DNA of 64,000 nt from Meridianimarinicoccus sp. MJW13 (lineage in GTDB: Bacteria > Pseudomonadota > Alphaproteobacteria > Rhodobacterales > Rhodobacteraceae): the NCBI RefSeq assembly GCF_014901205.1, contig NZ_JACNMU010000003.1, positions 372,001 through 436,000 of the forward strand, given 5' to 3'. Made by a program: the position numbers and the translations under genes. The notes under the pieces are model-generated. The model saw only the letters and a list, made by a program, of their open reading frames with translations, was not told the DNA's origin and searched no databases. Of this stretch, positions 39,158-47,247 are shown one piece after another. The number at the start of each line of letters is the position of its first letter. Positions within the stretch are counted from its first letter, which is position 1.

Positions 39158-40504
39158 ATGAGCGACGGGACAACGGGTCTTGACCTTGCATTCTGGATTA
39201 CCGCCGGGGCGGTGTTCATTCTCCTTGCCTGCTCGGCCTTCTTTTCGGGATCGGAAACCGCGCTGACGGCCTCCTCCCGCGGCAAGCTGCGCAACCAGGC
39301 CGACGCCGGATCCAAGGGGGCGGCCACCGCACTGAAACTGACCGAGGACAGCGAACGGCTGATCGGCGGCATCCTTCTGGGCAACAACCTGGCCAACATC
39401 CTCGCGACGTCGCTGACCACGGCGCTGTTCACCAAATACCTGGGCGAAGGCGGTGTCGCGATGGCGACGCTGGTCATGACCCTGCTGGTTCTGGTCTTTT
39501 CCGAGGTCTTGCCCAAGACCTATGCGATTTCCCAGTCCGAGCGCGCGGCGGCGCTGGCGGCACCGGCGATCAACGTGATCGTGACGGTGCTGTCGCCGGC
39601 GGTGTCGGTCGTGCGTTTCATCGTGCGCTCGGTCCTGCGGGTCTTCGGCGTGCGCATCGATCCGGGCCGCAACGTCCTGTCCGTGCGCGAGGAAATCATC
39701 GGTACGCTGACCCTTGGGCACCACGAGGGCGTGGTTCAGAAAGAAGATCGCGACCGCCTTCTGGGGGCGCTGGATCTGGGCGACCGCACCGTGGAAGAAG
39801 TCATGCGCCACCGCTCCGACATCGAGATGATCGACGTGAGCAAGCCGGTGCCCGAGATCATCGCGCAGGCCCTGCAATCCCAGCACACGCGCCTGCCGGT
39901 GTTCCGCAACGATCCCGAGAATATCGTCGGGGTGATCCACGCCCGGGATCTGTTGCGCGCCGCACTGGAAACGATCGGCAGCGAGGGCACCATCAAGGAC
40001 CCCTCGCATGTGTTGGACTTCGACATCATGTCGGTGACCCGCAAGCCCTATTTCGTGCCGGAAACCACGACGCTGGACGACCAGATGCGCCACTTCCTGA
40101 AACGGCACACCCATTTTGCGCTGGTGGTCGATGAATACGGTGACCTTCAGGGGCTGGTGACGCTGGAGGACATCCTCGAAGAGATCGTGGGCGAGATCAC
40201 CGACGAATTCGACGACAGCGCCGCGGACATGATCCATCGCGATGTGGACGGCAAGTTCATCATCGACGGCGCCATGACCATCCGCGACCTGAACCGCGCC
40301 CGCGACTGGTCCCTGCCCGATGACGAAGCCAATACCATCGCCGGACTGGTCATCCACGAGGCCCAGATGATTCCGGTCGTCGGCCAGGTGTTCGTCTTCC
40401 ACGGGTTCCGCTTCGAGATCCTTGCCCGCGAGAACAACCGCATCACCCAGATCAAGATGTCGGTGGCCCGAACGAAGCCGGAACGAACGGTTACCGAGCA
40501 TTAA
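39158..40504 (+). CDS. HlyC/CorC-family membrane protein with CBS pair
   Basis: 448 residues from an ATG with ACGGAGG upstream. The order is: an N-terminal DUF21/CNNM membrane domain (about 1-190, with CSAFFSGSETALTASSR and LVFSEVLPKTYAIS), two CBS domains (about 210-335), and a C-terminal CorC_HlyC domain with MIPVVGQVFVFHGFRFEIL. This is the CorB/CNNM type of Mg-transport-linked protein rather than the short CorC. It stands alone, and the sRNA locus begins directly after it. Confidence 0.9.
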   Translation: MSDGTTGLDLAFWITAGAVFILLACSAFFSGSETALTASSRGKLRNQADAGSKGAATALKLTEDSERLIGGILLGNNLANILATSLTTALFTKYLGEGGVAMATLVMTLLVLVFSEVLPKTYAISQSERAAALAAPAINVIVTVLSPAVSVVRFIVRSVLRVFGVRIDPGRNVLSVREEIIGTLTLGHHEGVVQKEDRDRLLGALDLGDRTVEEVMRHRSDIEMIDVSKPVPEIIAQALQSQHTRLPVFRNDPENIVGVIHARDLLRAALETIGSEGTIKDPSHVLDFDIMSVTRKPYFVPETTTLDDQMRHFLKRHTHFALVVDEYGDLQGLVTLEDILEEIVGEITDEFDDSAADMIHRDVDGKFIIDGAMTIRDLNRARDWSLPDDEANTIAGLVIHEAQMIPVVGQVFVFHGFRFEILARENNRITQIKMSVARTKPERTVTEH

Positions 40505-40524
40505 CCTTTTCGCGCTAGCCTTGG

Positions 40525-40603
40525 TCCTGTCGGGGCCGGTCTTGGCCGTTCCTGGCATATTCCTCCCTGTTGGACTGGCCGCGCCTCTGGCGCGGCCCTT
40601 TTT
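40525..40603 (+). ncRNA. Candidate sRNA, alpha-r8/suhB (MmgR)-like, second copy
   Basis: A short hairpin (GGCC..GGCC, about 40535-40548) is followed by the single-stranded core TTCCTCCCTGTTGGACT and a rho-independent terminator with a perfect nine-base stem (GGCCGCGCC 40577-40585 with GGCGCGGCC 40589-40597) and a T tract. The core TTCCTCCCTGTTGGACT-GGCC equals that of the candidate near 9042 apart from one T. It begins right after a protein gene, so it could be an independent transcript or be cut from the 3' UTR. The 5' end is approximate. Confidence 0.6.
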
Positions 40604-40690
40604 ACTTCAGTTTTACCAGTAATTGGCTGTTGACGCTTGATCCGAGTCGCCGTAGCGTTCACCACATAAGTCGGCCAGTCCGACAGGGAG
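40563..40690. repeat. 18-bp inverted repeat spanning the two small transcript units
   Basis: CTCCCTGTTGGACTGGCC (40563-40580) and GGCCAGTCCGACAGGGAG (40673-40690) are reverse complements except for one position that can pair as G-U in RNA. The arms are 92 bases apart and are separated by the first unit's terminator and a promoter-like sequence. Confidence 0.9.
40630..40658 (+). promoter_or_regulatory. Promoter-like element for the second small transcript
   Basis: TTGACG (40630-40635) and TAGCGT (40653-40658) are spaced by exactly 17 bases, a sigma-70-type arrangement. Transcription would start near 40665, just before the antisense arm. Confidence 0.5.
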
Positions 40691-40736
40691 CAAAAATAAA
40701 ATAAAGGGTCCTTCGTGGGCCCTTTTATTTTTTTGG
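40665..40736 (+). ncRNA. Candidate short RNA carrying the complement of the sRNA core
   Basis: About 70 nt from the predicted start. It has a small hairpin (GTCGG/CCGAC), the arm GGCCAGTCCGACAGGGAG, an A-rich spacer, and a terminator (AAAGGGTCC/GGGCCCTTT with one G-U pair, then a long T run). Through the 18-nt arm it could pair with the upstream sRNA, and nearly fully with its relative near 9042. This would make it an antisense or sponge RNA. No transcript data are available, so this is inference from promoter, arm and terminator. Confidence 0.45.
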
Positions 40737-40740
40737 GGAT

Positions 40741-41373
40741 CTGGAACCCTTTTGCGACCCGGGTGTATTCCCTCGCGCCACGATTTGGACTTGCCGGCAA
40801 TTGCGGCAGACAGATCGAAAATCTCGCATTTGACAGCATGGTCTTTCCCAGGTTCGGGACCCGCGCCACGGGGCAACGGTGCATGTTGCCCAAAACCCGG
40901 TCATCCTGATAGCTGTGCCTATTCAGAGACTTGTCGCGCAGTGCTGATGTCTCGCACCGGTTGTTGATGTCCATTGCCGATCGGTCGGCGGCCCCGTCGA
41001 TACGGCTCTGTCAGAAGAACTCACAACCCGGATATTGAGCAGACTTCGCGCAATGAGATCTGGATCCGGCGGAAAATGCAGATGGCTCCATTATGCTGCG
41101 CTGCAGAAATCTCGAGGATAGTCCCGTTGGGGCGCATCAGCGATCTCACGGGGCAATGGCCCGACCACAATTCAGGATTGAAGCAGCGCGTCATTGATCG
41201 GGCGAGGTCCGGCAGCGCCTGTCCGCGGGCCGGTCCATTCCCTGCCCGCGCAGCGCCGCGTCTTTGACCTGCAAAGGGTGCTTTAAACTTTTCGCGCGCT
41301 TCCCTAGGTTCCCTCTGACAAGCTTTCTGCACCATGCTAGGAGCAGGTCAGAACGACCAACACGGAGCCTCAG
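40741..41373. other. 633-bp stretch without a recognisable gene
   Basis: Base composition drops and codon bias is lost compared with the surroundings. Short frames (up to about 100 codons) exist on both strands but lack ribosome sites and similarity to anything I know. It may be an eroded gene or transferred DNA. The last 110 bp should hold the ialB promoter; a TTGACC at 41265-41270 is a possible -35 element. Confidence 0.4.
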
Positions 41374-41976
41374 ATGCGCAACTTCCTGATCGCCGGTGCC
41401 CTGAGCACCCTGATCGCGGCCCTTCCGGCCACCGCCCAGCAAACCGCCCCGAATGCGGCCCCCAACGCAGCCCAGGCGGCTGCGGCTGCCCTGCCCCAGT
41501 CCCGCGCCGATGCGCAGCCCAACCAGACCTACGAGATTGCCACCCATGGCGACTGGTCCCTGCGCTGCATCCGGCTGGAACAGGTGGCTTTCGATCCCTG
41601 CGAGATCCAGCAGACGCTGCTGAACCCCGAGGGCAACCCGACCGCTGATTTCAGCCTGTTCCCGGTGGACAATCCCGAGCTGACCGCAGGGGCCACCGTC
41701 ATCACGCCGCTGGAAACCCTGCTGACCCGCCGCGTGTCCTTCAGCGCAGATGGCGGCGAAGCCGTCACTTATCCGTTCCAGTTCTGCAACCGCCAGGGTT
41801 GTATCGCGCAACTGGGGCTGAACGAGGCTGAAATCGCGCGGATGCGCAGCGGCTCGAACGGCGAAATCGCCATCTACCCGATGGTGGCGCCGGACAACCG
41901 CATTTCGCTGACAGTATCGCTGTCGGGCTTCACCGCGGCCTATAACGAGTTGATGGCCCTGCCCCGGCCGCAATAA
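41374..41976 (+). CDS. Invasion-associated locus B (IalB) family protein
   Basis: 200 residues with a signal peptide (MRNFLIAGALSTLIAALPATA) and CGGAG upstream. An Ala/Pro/Gln-rich linker leads to the IalB domain, with GDWSLRCIRLE, DPCEIQQTLLN, ATVITPLETLLTRRV, and FQFCNRQGCIAQLGL. The four cysteines probably form disulfides. IalB proteins are periplasmic and widespread in alphaproteobacteria, including free-living ones, so the name does not imply virulence here. It is convergent with the KAS gene, 15 bp away. Confidence 0.9.
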   Translation: MRNFLIAGALSTLIAALPATAQQTAPNAAPNAAQAAAAALPQSRADAQPNQTYEIATHGDWSLRCIRLEQVAFDPCEIQQTLLNPEGNPTADFSLFPVDNPELTAGATVITPLETLLTRRVSFSADGGEAVTYPFQFCNRQGCIAQLGLNEAEIARMRSGSNGEIAIYPMVAPDNRISLTVSLSGFTAAYNELMALPRPQ

Positions 41977-41991
41977 CCGGGCACGGCCCCG

Positions 41992-43200
41992 TCAGATCCG
42001 CCTGAGCGCCAGAACGGCGTTCAGGCCCCCGAAGGCGAAGGCGTTGGACAGGACAACGTCAACATCGGCTTCGCGTGCCTCGTTCGGCACCACGTCCAGC
42101 GCACATTCGGGATCGGGCTCTTCATAGCCGATTGTCGGCGCGATGATGCCGTCCCGCAGGGCCATGACACAGGCCAGAAGCTCCACCGCGCCTGTACCGC
42201 CGATCAGGTGTCCATGCATCGACTTGGTCGAAGAGATCATCAGCCGATCCGCATGGGCGCCGAACACATCGGCCACCGCCGCGCATTCGGTCTTGTCGTT
42301 GGCGGCCGTGCCGGTGCCATGGGCGTTGATATAGCCCACCGCGTCGGGCGAGATCTTCGCGTCTTCCAGCGCCCCGGCAATGGTGCGGGCCGCGCCCTGC
42401 TTGGAGGGCATCACGATGTCGGCCGCATCCGAGGACATGGCAAAGCCGATCACCTCGGCCAGGATATCGGCGCCGCGCGCCTTGGCGTGCTCGTATTCCT
42501 CGAAGATGAAGATCGCCGCGCCTTCTCCCTGAACCATGCCGTTGCGATTGGCCGAAAACGGCCGGCAGGCATCCTTGGACATGACGCGCAGCCCTTCCCA
42601 GGCCTTGACGCCGCCAAAGCACAGCATGCTTTCGGACCCGCCGGTCACCATGACCGTCGCACCGCCGCCCCGGATCAGGTGGAAGGCCAGCCCCATGGCA
42701 TGGTTCGACGAGGCGCAGGCGGTGGCCACGGTGAAGCTTGGACCCTTCAGGTTGTAGTCCATCGAGACATGACTGCAGGCGGCGTTGTTCATCAGCTTGG
42801 GGACGACGAAGGGATGAACGCGGTTCTTCCCTTCTTCATAGACCGTGCGATAGTTTTCATCCTGCGTGTTCAGGCCCCCGCCCGAGGTGCCCAGCACGAC
42901 CCCGGACCGCGCCGCCAGGTCGCCGGCAAAGCTCAGCCCCGATTGCGCGATGGCCTCTTTGGCGGCGATCAGCGTGAACTGGGTGAACCGGTCGTACAGC
43001 GCGATCTGTTGGCGGTTGAACCGTTGCTCGGGATCATAGTCGCGCACCTGCCCGCCGATATGGATCGACAGGCGCTCCACGTCGCGGAAATTCAGCTCGC
43101 CAATGCCGCAGCGGCCGTCTCGCATGGCCTGCAATGTGTCTTCTGCCGTGTGGCCAAGCGCGTTGATGGAACCCTGACCGGTGATGACGACGCGCTTCAT
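41992..43200 (-). CDS. Beta-ketoacyl-ACP synthase (KAS II-like), paired with a dedicated ACP
   Basis: 402 residues. The catalytic triad is complete: C162 in ATACASSNHA, H294 in NAHGTGT, and H331 in TKSMHGHLIGGTG. It extends acyl-ACP by condensation with malonyl-ACP. Its start overlaps the stop of the ACP gene by 4 bases, and lpxD precedes that gene on the same strand. Rhizobia use special KAS enzymes and AcpXL to make very long acyl chains for lipid A; the neighbourhood suggests a related specialised role here rather than general fatty acid synthesis. Confidence 0.92.
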   Translation of the reverse strand: MKRVVITGQGSINALGHTAEDTLQAMRDGRCGIGELNFRDVERLSIHIGGQVRDYDPEQRFNRQQIALYDRFTQFTLIAAKEAIAQSGLSFAGDLAARSGVVLGTSGGGLNTQDENYRTVYEEGKNRVHPFVVPKLMNNAACSHVSMDYNLKGPSFTVATACASSNHAMGLAFHLIRGGGATVMVTGGSESMLCFGGVKAWEGLRVMSKDACRPFSANRNGMVQGEGAAIFIFEEYEHAKARGADILAEVIGFAMSSDAADIVMPSKQGAARTIAGALEDAKISPDAVGYINAHGTGTAANDKTECAAVADVFGAHADRLMISSTKSMHGHLIGGTGAVELLACVMALRDGIIAPTIGYEEPDPECALDVVPNEAREADVDVVLSNAFAFGGLNAVLALRRI

Positions 43201-43457
43201 CCGGACTGCTGGGCGACGAGGGATTCAACCGCGCCGACGATGGCTTCGACACTGGAGATATCGAAGTCGCTGGCCGCGGGATCATTGGCGTTGAAGGGCA
43301 CCTGAATGTCGAATTCCTCTTCGATGGCAAAGATGCTTTCCACCAGGCCCAGACTGTCGATGCCCAGATCTTCAAGTGTCTTGTCCGGCGTGACATCCGC
43401 CACATCCATGACCGCCTGTTCGGCGATGATGCCCAGCACCTTGTCTCTGACGCTCAT
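43197..43457 (-). CDS. Acyl carrier protein, specialised
   Basis: 86 residues. The phosphopantetheine site is GIDSLGLVE (S35), in the usual helix-2 position. The chain is acidic but differs from housekeeping AcpP: DSLGLVESIFAIEEEFDIQVP replaces the DSLDTVE-type motif, and an inserted segment NANDPAASDFD lies before the last helix. It is coupled to the KAS gene and sits 30 bp after lpxD, so it may carry acyl chains for lipid A or another lipid. Confidence 0.9.
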   Translation of the reverse strand: MSVRDKVLGIIAEQAVMDVADVTPDKTLEDLGIDSLGLVESIFAIEEEFDIQVPFNANDPAASDFDISSVEAIVGAVESLVAQQSG

Positions 43458-43487
43458 CCGACCACTCCGAGTTCGTTGATGGGGGAT

Positions 43488-44579
43488 TTAGTTGCTTTGA
43501 TCCGGCAAGGAAACTGCTTTCTTCAAGGCCGAAACGTCGCGCATCATCCGTGGCAGGCGGCGCAGGGCCTTGTAGATTTCATTGTGCGTGGTCATCTTGA
43601 TCGCCGGGTAGCCCAGGATCACCCGGCCTGCGGGCACATTGGTGAAGATCTTGCTGGCCCCGCCCGCCACCACATCGTCGCCGATGAAGATGTTGTCGTT
43701 CACCCCGACCTGGCCTGCCAGGACGACGCGGTTGCCGATCCGGGTCGATCCGGCGACGCCGACCAGCCCGCACAACATGCAATCCTCGCCGATCTCGACG
43801 TTGTGTCCGACCTGAACCAGGTTGTCGATCTTGGTGCCGCGCCCGATCTTCGTGGCCCGGATGGTGCCGCGATCGACGGTCGAGTTTGCCCCGATTTCCA
43901 CGTCGTCGCCGATTTCGACCGTGCCCAGCGAATGCAGCCGCGTCCATTCGGCGTTGGTGACCTCGACGCGGTCGCCAAGGTTCTCGCGCACCTGCTCGAC
44001 CGAGGATTTCTCGGGCGTCACGAAGGCAAAACCGTCGCCGCCCAGGGCCACGCCCGGTTGCAGGATCACCCGGTCGCCGATGCGGACACGCGCGCCGATG
44101 CGGACACCGGAACAAATCAGCGCATCGTCTCCGATCACGGCCTCTTCGGCGATGGTGGCCTGTCCGACGATACGGGCGTTGGCACCGATGCGGGCATTGA
44201 CGCCGATCACGGTCAGCGGGCCGATGGCCGCCCCCGGCCCGATCCGCGCTGAGGGATCGACCACCGCCGTGGGATGGATGCCCGGCGCAATCTGCGGGCC
44301 GGGATCGAAGATCTTCGACAGATGCGCCATGGCCAGACGCGGGCGGGCGACAAACAGGGCCGCCTTCAGGTTCAGCGCCTGCCAGTCCGCGCCCTCCCAC
44401 AGGATGGCGGCCTGCGCCTTTCCCTTGGGCAGACCCTCGGCGTACTTCGGATCCATCGCCAGGGCGAGATCCCGCGCCCCGCAGAGCGCCGGCTCAGAGG
44501 CGCCGGTGATCTGCAGCGCGCCGTCCCCTTCAAGGCGCGCACCCAGGGCTTGCGCAATGCTGTCGAGACTGAATGCCAT
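43488..44579 (-). CDS. lpxD: UDP-3-O-acylglucosamine N-acyltransferase
   Basis: 363 residues from an ATG at 44579, with CGGAG seven bases upstream; a GTG two codons earlier is too close to that site. The N-terminal uridine-binding domain (about 1-100) is followed by a left-handed beta helix of hexapeptide repeats (about 105-300, e.g. IGPGAAIGPLTVIGVNARIG). The catalytic histidine is in QVGHNVEIGE, followed by CGLVGVAGSTRIG. It adds the second hydroxyacyl chain in lipid A synthesis. Genes lpxA, lpxB and fabZ, often nearby, are not here. Confidence 0.94.
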   Translation of the reverse strand: MAFSLDSIAQALGARLEGDGALQITGASEPALCGARDLALAMDPKYAEGLPKGKAQAAILWEGADWQALNLKAALFVARPRLAMAHLSKIFDPGPQIAPGIHPTAVVDPSARIGPGAAIGPLTVIGVNARIGANARIVGQATIAEEAVIGDDALICSGVRIGARVRIGDRVILQPGVALGGDGFAFVTPEKSSVEQVRENLGDRVEVTNAEWTRLHSLGTVEIGDDVEIGANSTVDRGTIRATKIGRGTKIDNLVQVGHNVEIGEDCMLCGLVGVAGSTRIGNRVVLAGQVGVNDNIFIGDDVVAGGASKIFTNVPAGRVILGYPAIKMTTHNEIYKALRRLPRMMRDVSALKKAVSLPDQSN

Positions 44580-44609
44580 GATCACTCCGGAATAGCTGTT
44601 CCGGCCTGT

Positions 44610-46214
44610 CTAGCCCCCAATCGCGCGCAGCGAAACCCCGGCCTTCGCCAGCGCGTTGAAGATCATTGCGTCACGCCCGTATATGTCGACCCGATACTGC
44701 ACATCGCCCGAGCCTTCGACGAAGGCCGTCTGGTAGACAAGATGCACCGGCACCGGCTGTTTCAGTTGCACAACGCTTTCGCGGCCAGTGTCCAGATGCG
44801 CCTTGAAGGTTCCCTTGGGGTTGGACGTCTGCTTGGACAGCAGCGTGTAGGCGAAGTCGAACGGATCGGCCAACCGGATGCAGCCATGGCTGAAGGCCCG
44901 CTGTCCACGCGAAAACAGCGATTTGTGCGGCGTGTCGTGCAGATAGATATTGTGCTGGTTCGGGAACATGAACTTGACCAGCCCCAGGGCGTTGCCGTCG
45001 CTGGGCGGTTCTTTCAGGCGGAAGGGGAAGTTGCCTTCGCTGTAGGAGGCGAAATTCACCGACCCGCGCGACACCCGGTTGCCGTTCTGATCCAGCAGGT
45101 GCAGATGCGAGACCGCATTGGGGTTCTGCTTCAGCATCGGCAGGTATTCCTTCGTGGCGATGGAATACGGCACGTTCCAGGTCGGGTTGATGACCATGAA
45201 CTCCATCCGGTCCGAAAACTCGGGCGTGCGGTGGGTCGAGCGGTTCTGCCCGACCACGGCGCGGGTTTCAAAGGTCACGCGCCCGTTGTCGATGATCTTG
45301 GCCGAATAGTCGGGAATGTTTACCAGTACGTGGCGCTTGCCCAACGGGAAGTTCATCCAGCGTTCGCGCTCCATCCCGACGATGACCTGCGTCAGGCGAT
45401 CCTTCGCGCTGCGGTTCAGTTCCGCCAGCGTGGCGGGACCGGCCACGCCATCGGGGTCCAGCCCGTGATCGCGCTGAAACCGGGCAAGGTCCTGCTGCAA
45501 GGCCTGGTCGAAAGTCGGAGATTTTCCGCCCTTGCCATAGCCAAGGGCCCGCAGCCGCGTCCGCATCACCACGATCTGTTGCGACGACTGGCCCATCTTG
45601 TAGGACTTGCCGCCCACCTTCGAGCCCCAGCCGCCGGCGCCGACGATCTTCTCAAGCCGGGTCTTTTCCTCCATCAGCGCCTTGTAGCTGGCGCGCTGCG
45701 GTGGCAGCGCCTTCAGAAATCCCGACGGCGAGCTTTTCGAGAAAGCCACCAGCGTCTGCACCGTGCCACGCCGGGGCGCTGCGCGGTCGATCTCCTTGCT
45801 GACCCGCGACGGGGTCAGGATGCCGGACTGGATGTCCTGCGCATACGCGCTGAAGGTCTTGGTGAAAGCGATCTCGGCCTTGGCCTTGTCGGCCACCGAT
45901 TTGGCCCCGGCCATCTGGCTCAGCCCCGCGACATTATAGGCCCCGGTGGGCAGACCGTGATCGCCGGACTGCTTCAGCGCCTTCAGAAAGTCGCGCTGGC
46001 GGCGCTTGTCCTTGGCTGACCCGCCCATCCACATGGGCTGATAGTTCCGCTGGGCATAGAACTGTTGCAGCGTGGCATCGCGCGCCACGGACGAGGCAAT
46101 GGCCTGACGCAGGGCCTGATCGCCGGACTGGGCAAAGGCAGCCCCGGTCAGAAGAAGGACAGACAGAAACGCCCAGAAAGGGCGCAGAATCGGGCTTCGC
46201 AGGATCGCGGACAT
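44610..46214 (-). CDS. L,D-transpeptidase of the YcbB/LdtD type
   Basis: 534 residues with a signal peptide (cut near GAAFAQ). The order is: an N-terminal scaffold domain (about 25-200), a peptidoglycan-binding domain (about 215-275, FQRDHGLDPDGVAGPATLAEL), and the YkuD catalytic domain (about 300-470) ending in SHGCIRLADP, with the nucleophilic cysteine. LdtD makes 3-3 crosslinks in peptidoglycan. A YcbK-like gene lies divergent upstream, as in E. coli. A small hairpin (CCGGAA/TTCCGG) separates its stop from lpxD. Confidence 0.93.
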   Translation of the reverse strand: MSAILRSPILRPFWAFLSVLLLTGAAFAQSGDQALRQAIASSVARDATLQQFYAQRNYQPMWMGGSAKDKRRQRDFLKALKQSGDHGLPTGAYNVAGLSQMAGAKSVADKAKAEIAFTKTFSAYAQDIQSGILTPSRVSKEIDRAAPRRGTVQTLVAFSKSSPSGFLKALPPQRASYKALMEEKTRLEKIVGAGGWGSKVGGKSYKMGQSSQQIVVMRTRLRALGYGKGGKSPTFDQALQQDLARFQRDHGLDPDGVAGPATLAELNRSAKDRLTQVIVGMERERWMNFPLGKRHVLVNIPDYSAKIIDNGRVTFETRAVVGQNRSTHRTPEFSDRMEFMVINPTWNVPYSIATKEYLPMLKQNPNAVSHLHLLDQNGNRVSRGSVNFASYSEGNFPFRLKEPPSDGNALGLVKFMFPNQHNIYLHDTPHKSLFSRGQRAFSHGCIRLADPFDFAYTLLSKQTSNPKGTFKAHLDTGRESVVQLKQPVPVHLVYQTAFVEGSGDVQYRVDIYGRDAMIFNALAKAGVSLRAIGG

Positions 46215-46502
46215 GGGAACTCCTGGGTTGCGGCGCAAGGGACCGTTATCCCCGAGGTAACGCGCGGGGTTCAATCCGTCAAAATCACAATCAGATGTTG
46301 CTGAATATTATGTCGCGGATCGGCAACGGTGGATTAGGACACCCCTCCTGACTTTGCATTGGCAGAAAGCTGCCGATTTCGGCCCAGATTCCGGTGTGAG
46401 TCCAAATCATTGTTGGGTTGTTCATACTGTTGTGTAAAAAGCCGTTCTGTGGGATGGTTCTCAAAACAGCCGCGAATGTGGCGAATATGAGGCAGTACGG
46501 GC

Positions 46503-47081
46503 ATGACAAATGACAGCAAGGCGGGCACAGCCCGCATTTCCAGACGTGGACTATTGGCGGCCTTCGCCGCAACGACGGTTACCGCAGCACCGGTTCACGC
46601 AGGCGTATTCGGGTTCCTTCGCGGGGCCGGGGACGTTCGACGGATCAAGATGTATTCCGGCCGCACCGGCGAGAGCATCGACATGATCTATTGGGTGGAC
46701 GGCCGCTATGTGAAGCCCGCCCTCAAGGAAATCAACCACTTCATGCGGGATTGGCGCGAGAACAAGGCGACCAAGATCGACACCCGCACCATCGACATCA
46801 TGGCCGCGTCGCATACGCTGCTGGATATTGACGAACCCTACTTGCTTCTGTCCGGCTATCGCACACCGCGCACCAACGCGATGCTGCGCAAGGGCACCAG
46901 GGGGGTTGCCAAGAAATCCCTGCACATGTCCGGCCAGGCCGCCGACCTGCGGTTGAAATCGCGCAGCGTCAGCCAGATGTCCAAAGCCGCGCAATCGGTC
47001 TCGGCGGGCGGTGTCGGACGCTACTACCGGTCCAATTTCGTCCATATGGACTGTGGCCCGATCCGAACCTGGAACGGCTGA
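46503..47081 (+). CDS. YcbK/DUF882-family periplasmic protein (M15-like)
   Basis: 192 residues. The start carries a Tat signal (ISRRGLLAAFAATTV, R14-R15) ending near PVHAG. The DUF882 domain shows LLLSGYRTPRTNAML, the metal-ligand pattern LHMSGQAADLRL, and FVHMDCGPIRTW at the end, as in D-Ala-D-Ala carboxypeptidase-like peptidases. It probably trims peptidoglycan peptides. It is divergent from the L,D-transpeptidase gene with 288 bp between, an arrangement that echoes ycbB-ycbK. Confidence 0.92.
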   Translation: MTNDSKAGTARISRRGLLAAFAATTVTAAPVHAGVFGFLRGAGDVRRIKMYSGRTGESIDMIYWVDGRYVKPALKEINHFMRDWRENKATKIDTRTIDIMAASHTLLDIDEPYLLLSGYRTPRTNAMLRKGTRGVAKKSLHMSGQAADLRLKSRSVSQMSKAAQSVSAGGVGRYYRSNFVHMDCGPIRTWNG

Positions 47082-47111
47082 AGCCCTTTCAAAGACTGCC
47101 CCTTCCAGCGC

Positions 47112-47132
47112 CGCCGCCCAGGCGGCGTTTTT
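47112..47132 (+). terminator. Terminator after the ycbK-like gene
   Basis: CGCCGCC/GGCGGCG stem with a two-base minimal loop and a five-T tract. Confidence 0.75.
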
Positions 47133-47163
47133 GCGTTTGGCGACCTGTCTGCGCGCCGCAGTC

Positions 47164-47230
47164 GAAATTTCACGATGCCGGTAGACAGGGTGCGCCTCCT
47201 GCCCCAAGATGAGGGAAATTTCCGAAATTC
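47164..47230. promoter_or_regulatory. Repeated AT-rich palindromes upstream of the tup genes
   Basis: GAAATTTC (47164-47171) and GGAAATTTCC (47214-47223), followed by GAAATTC, form spaced palindromes just before the transporter start. The regulator encoded at the end of the cluster is an obvious candidate to bind them. Confidence 0.4.
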
Positions 47231-47247
47231 TCGGATCCGGGGAGGAA

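Noticed and set aside
40673-40740. Minus-strand copy of the sRNA core read as a third sRNA
   Set aside because: On the minus strand the core is preceded, not followed, by a terminator and no U-tract hairpin comes after it; the plus-strand reading with promoter and terminator is more coherent.
40501-40974. Minus-strand open frame of about 157 codons across the sRNA locus
   Set aside because: It has no ribosome site, spans two terminators and has irregular amino acid use; the RNA structures explain the region better.
47133-47247. Molybdenum-cofactor-type riboswitch before tupB
   Set aside because: The leader is short and shows only AT palindromes; no riboswitch-like multi-helix fold could be drawn.
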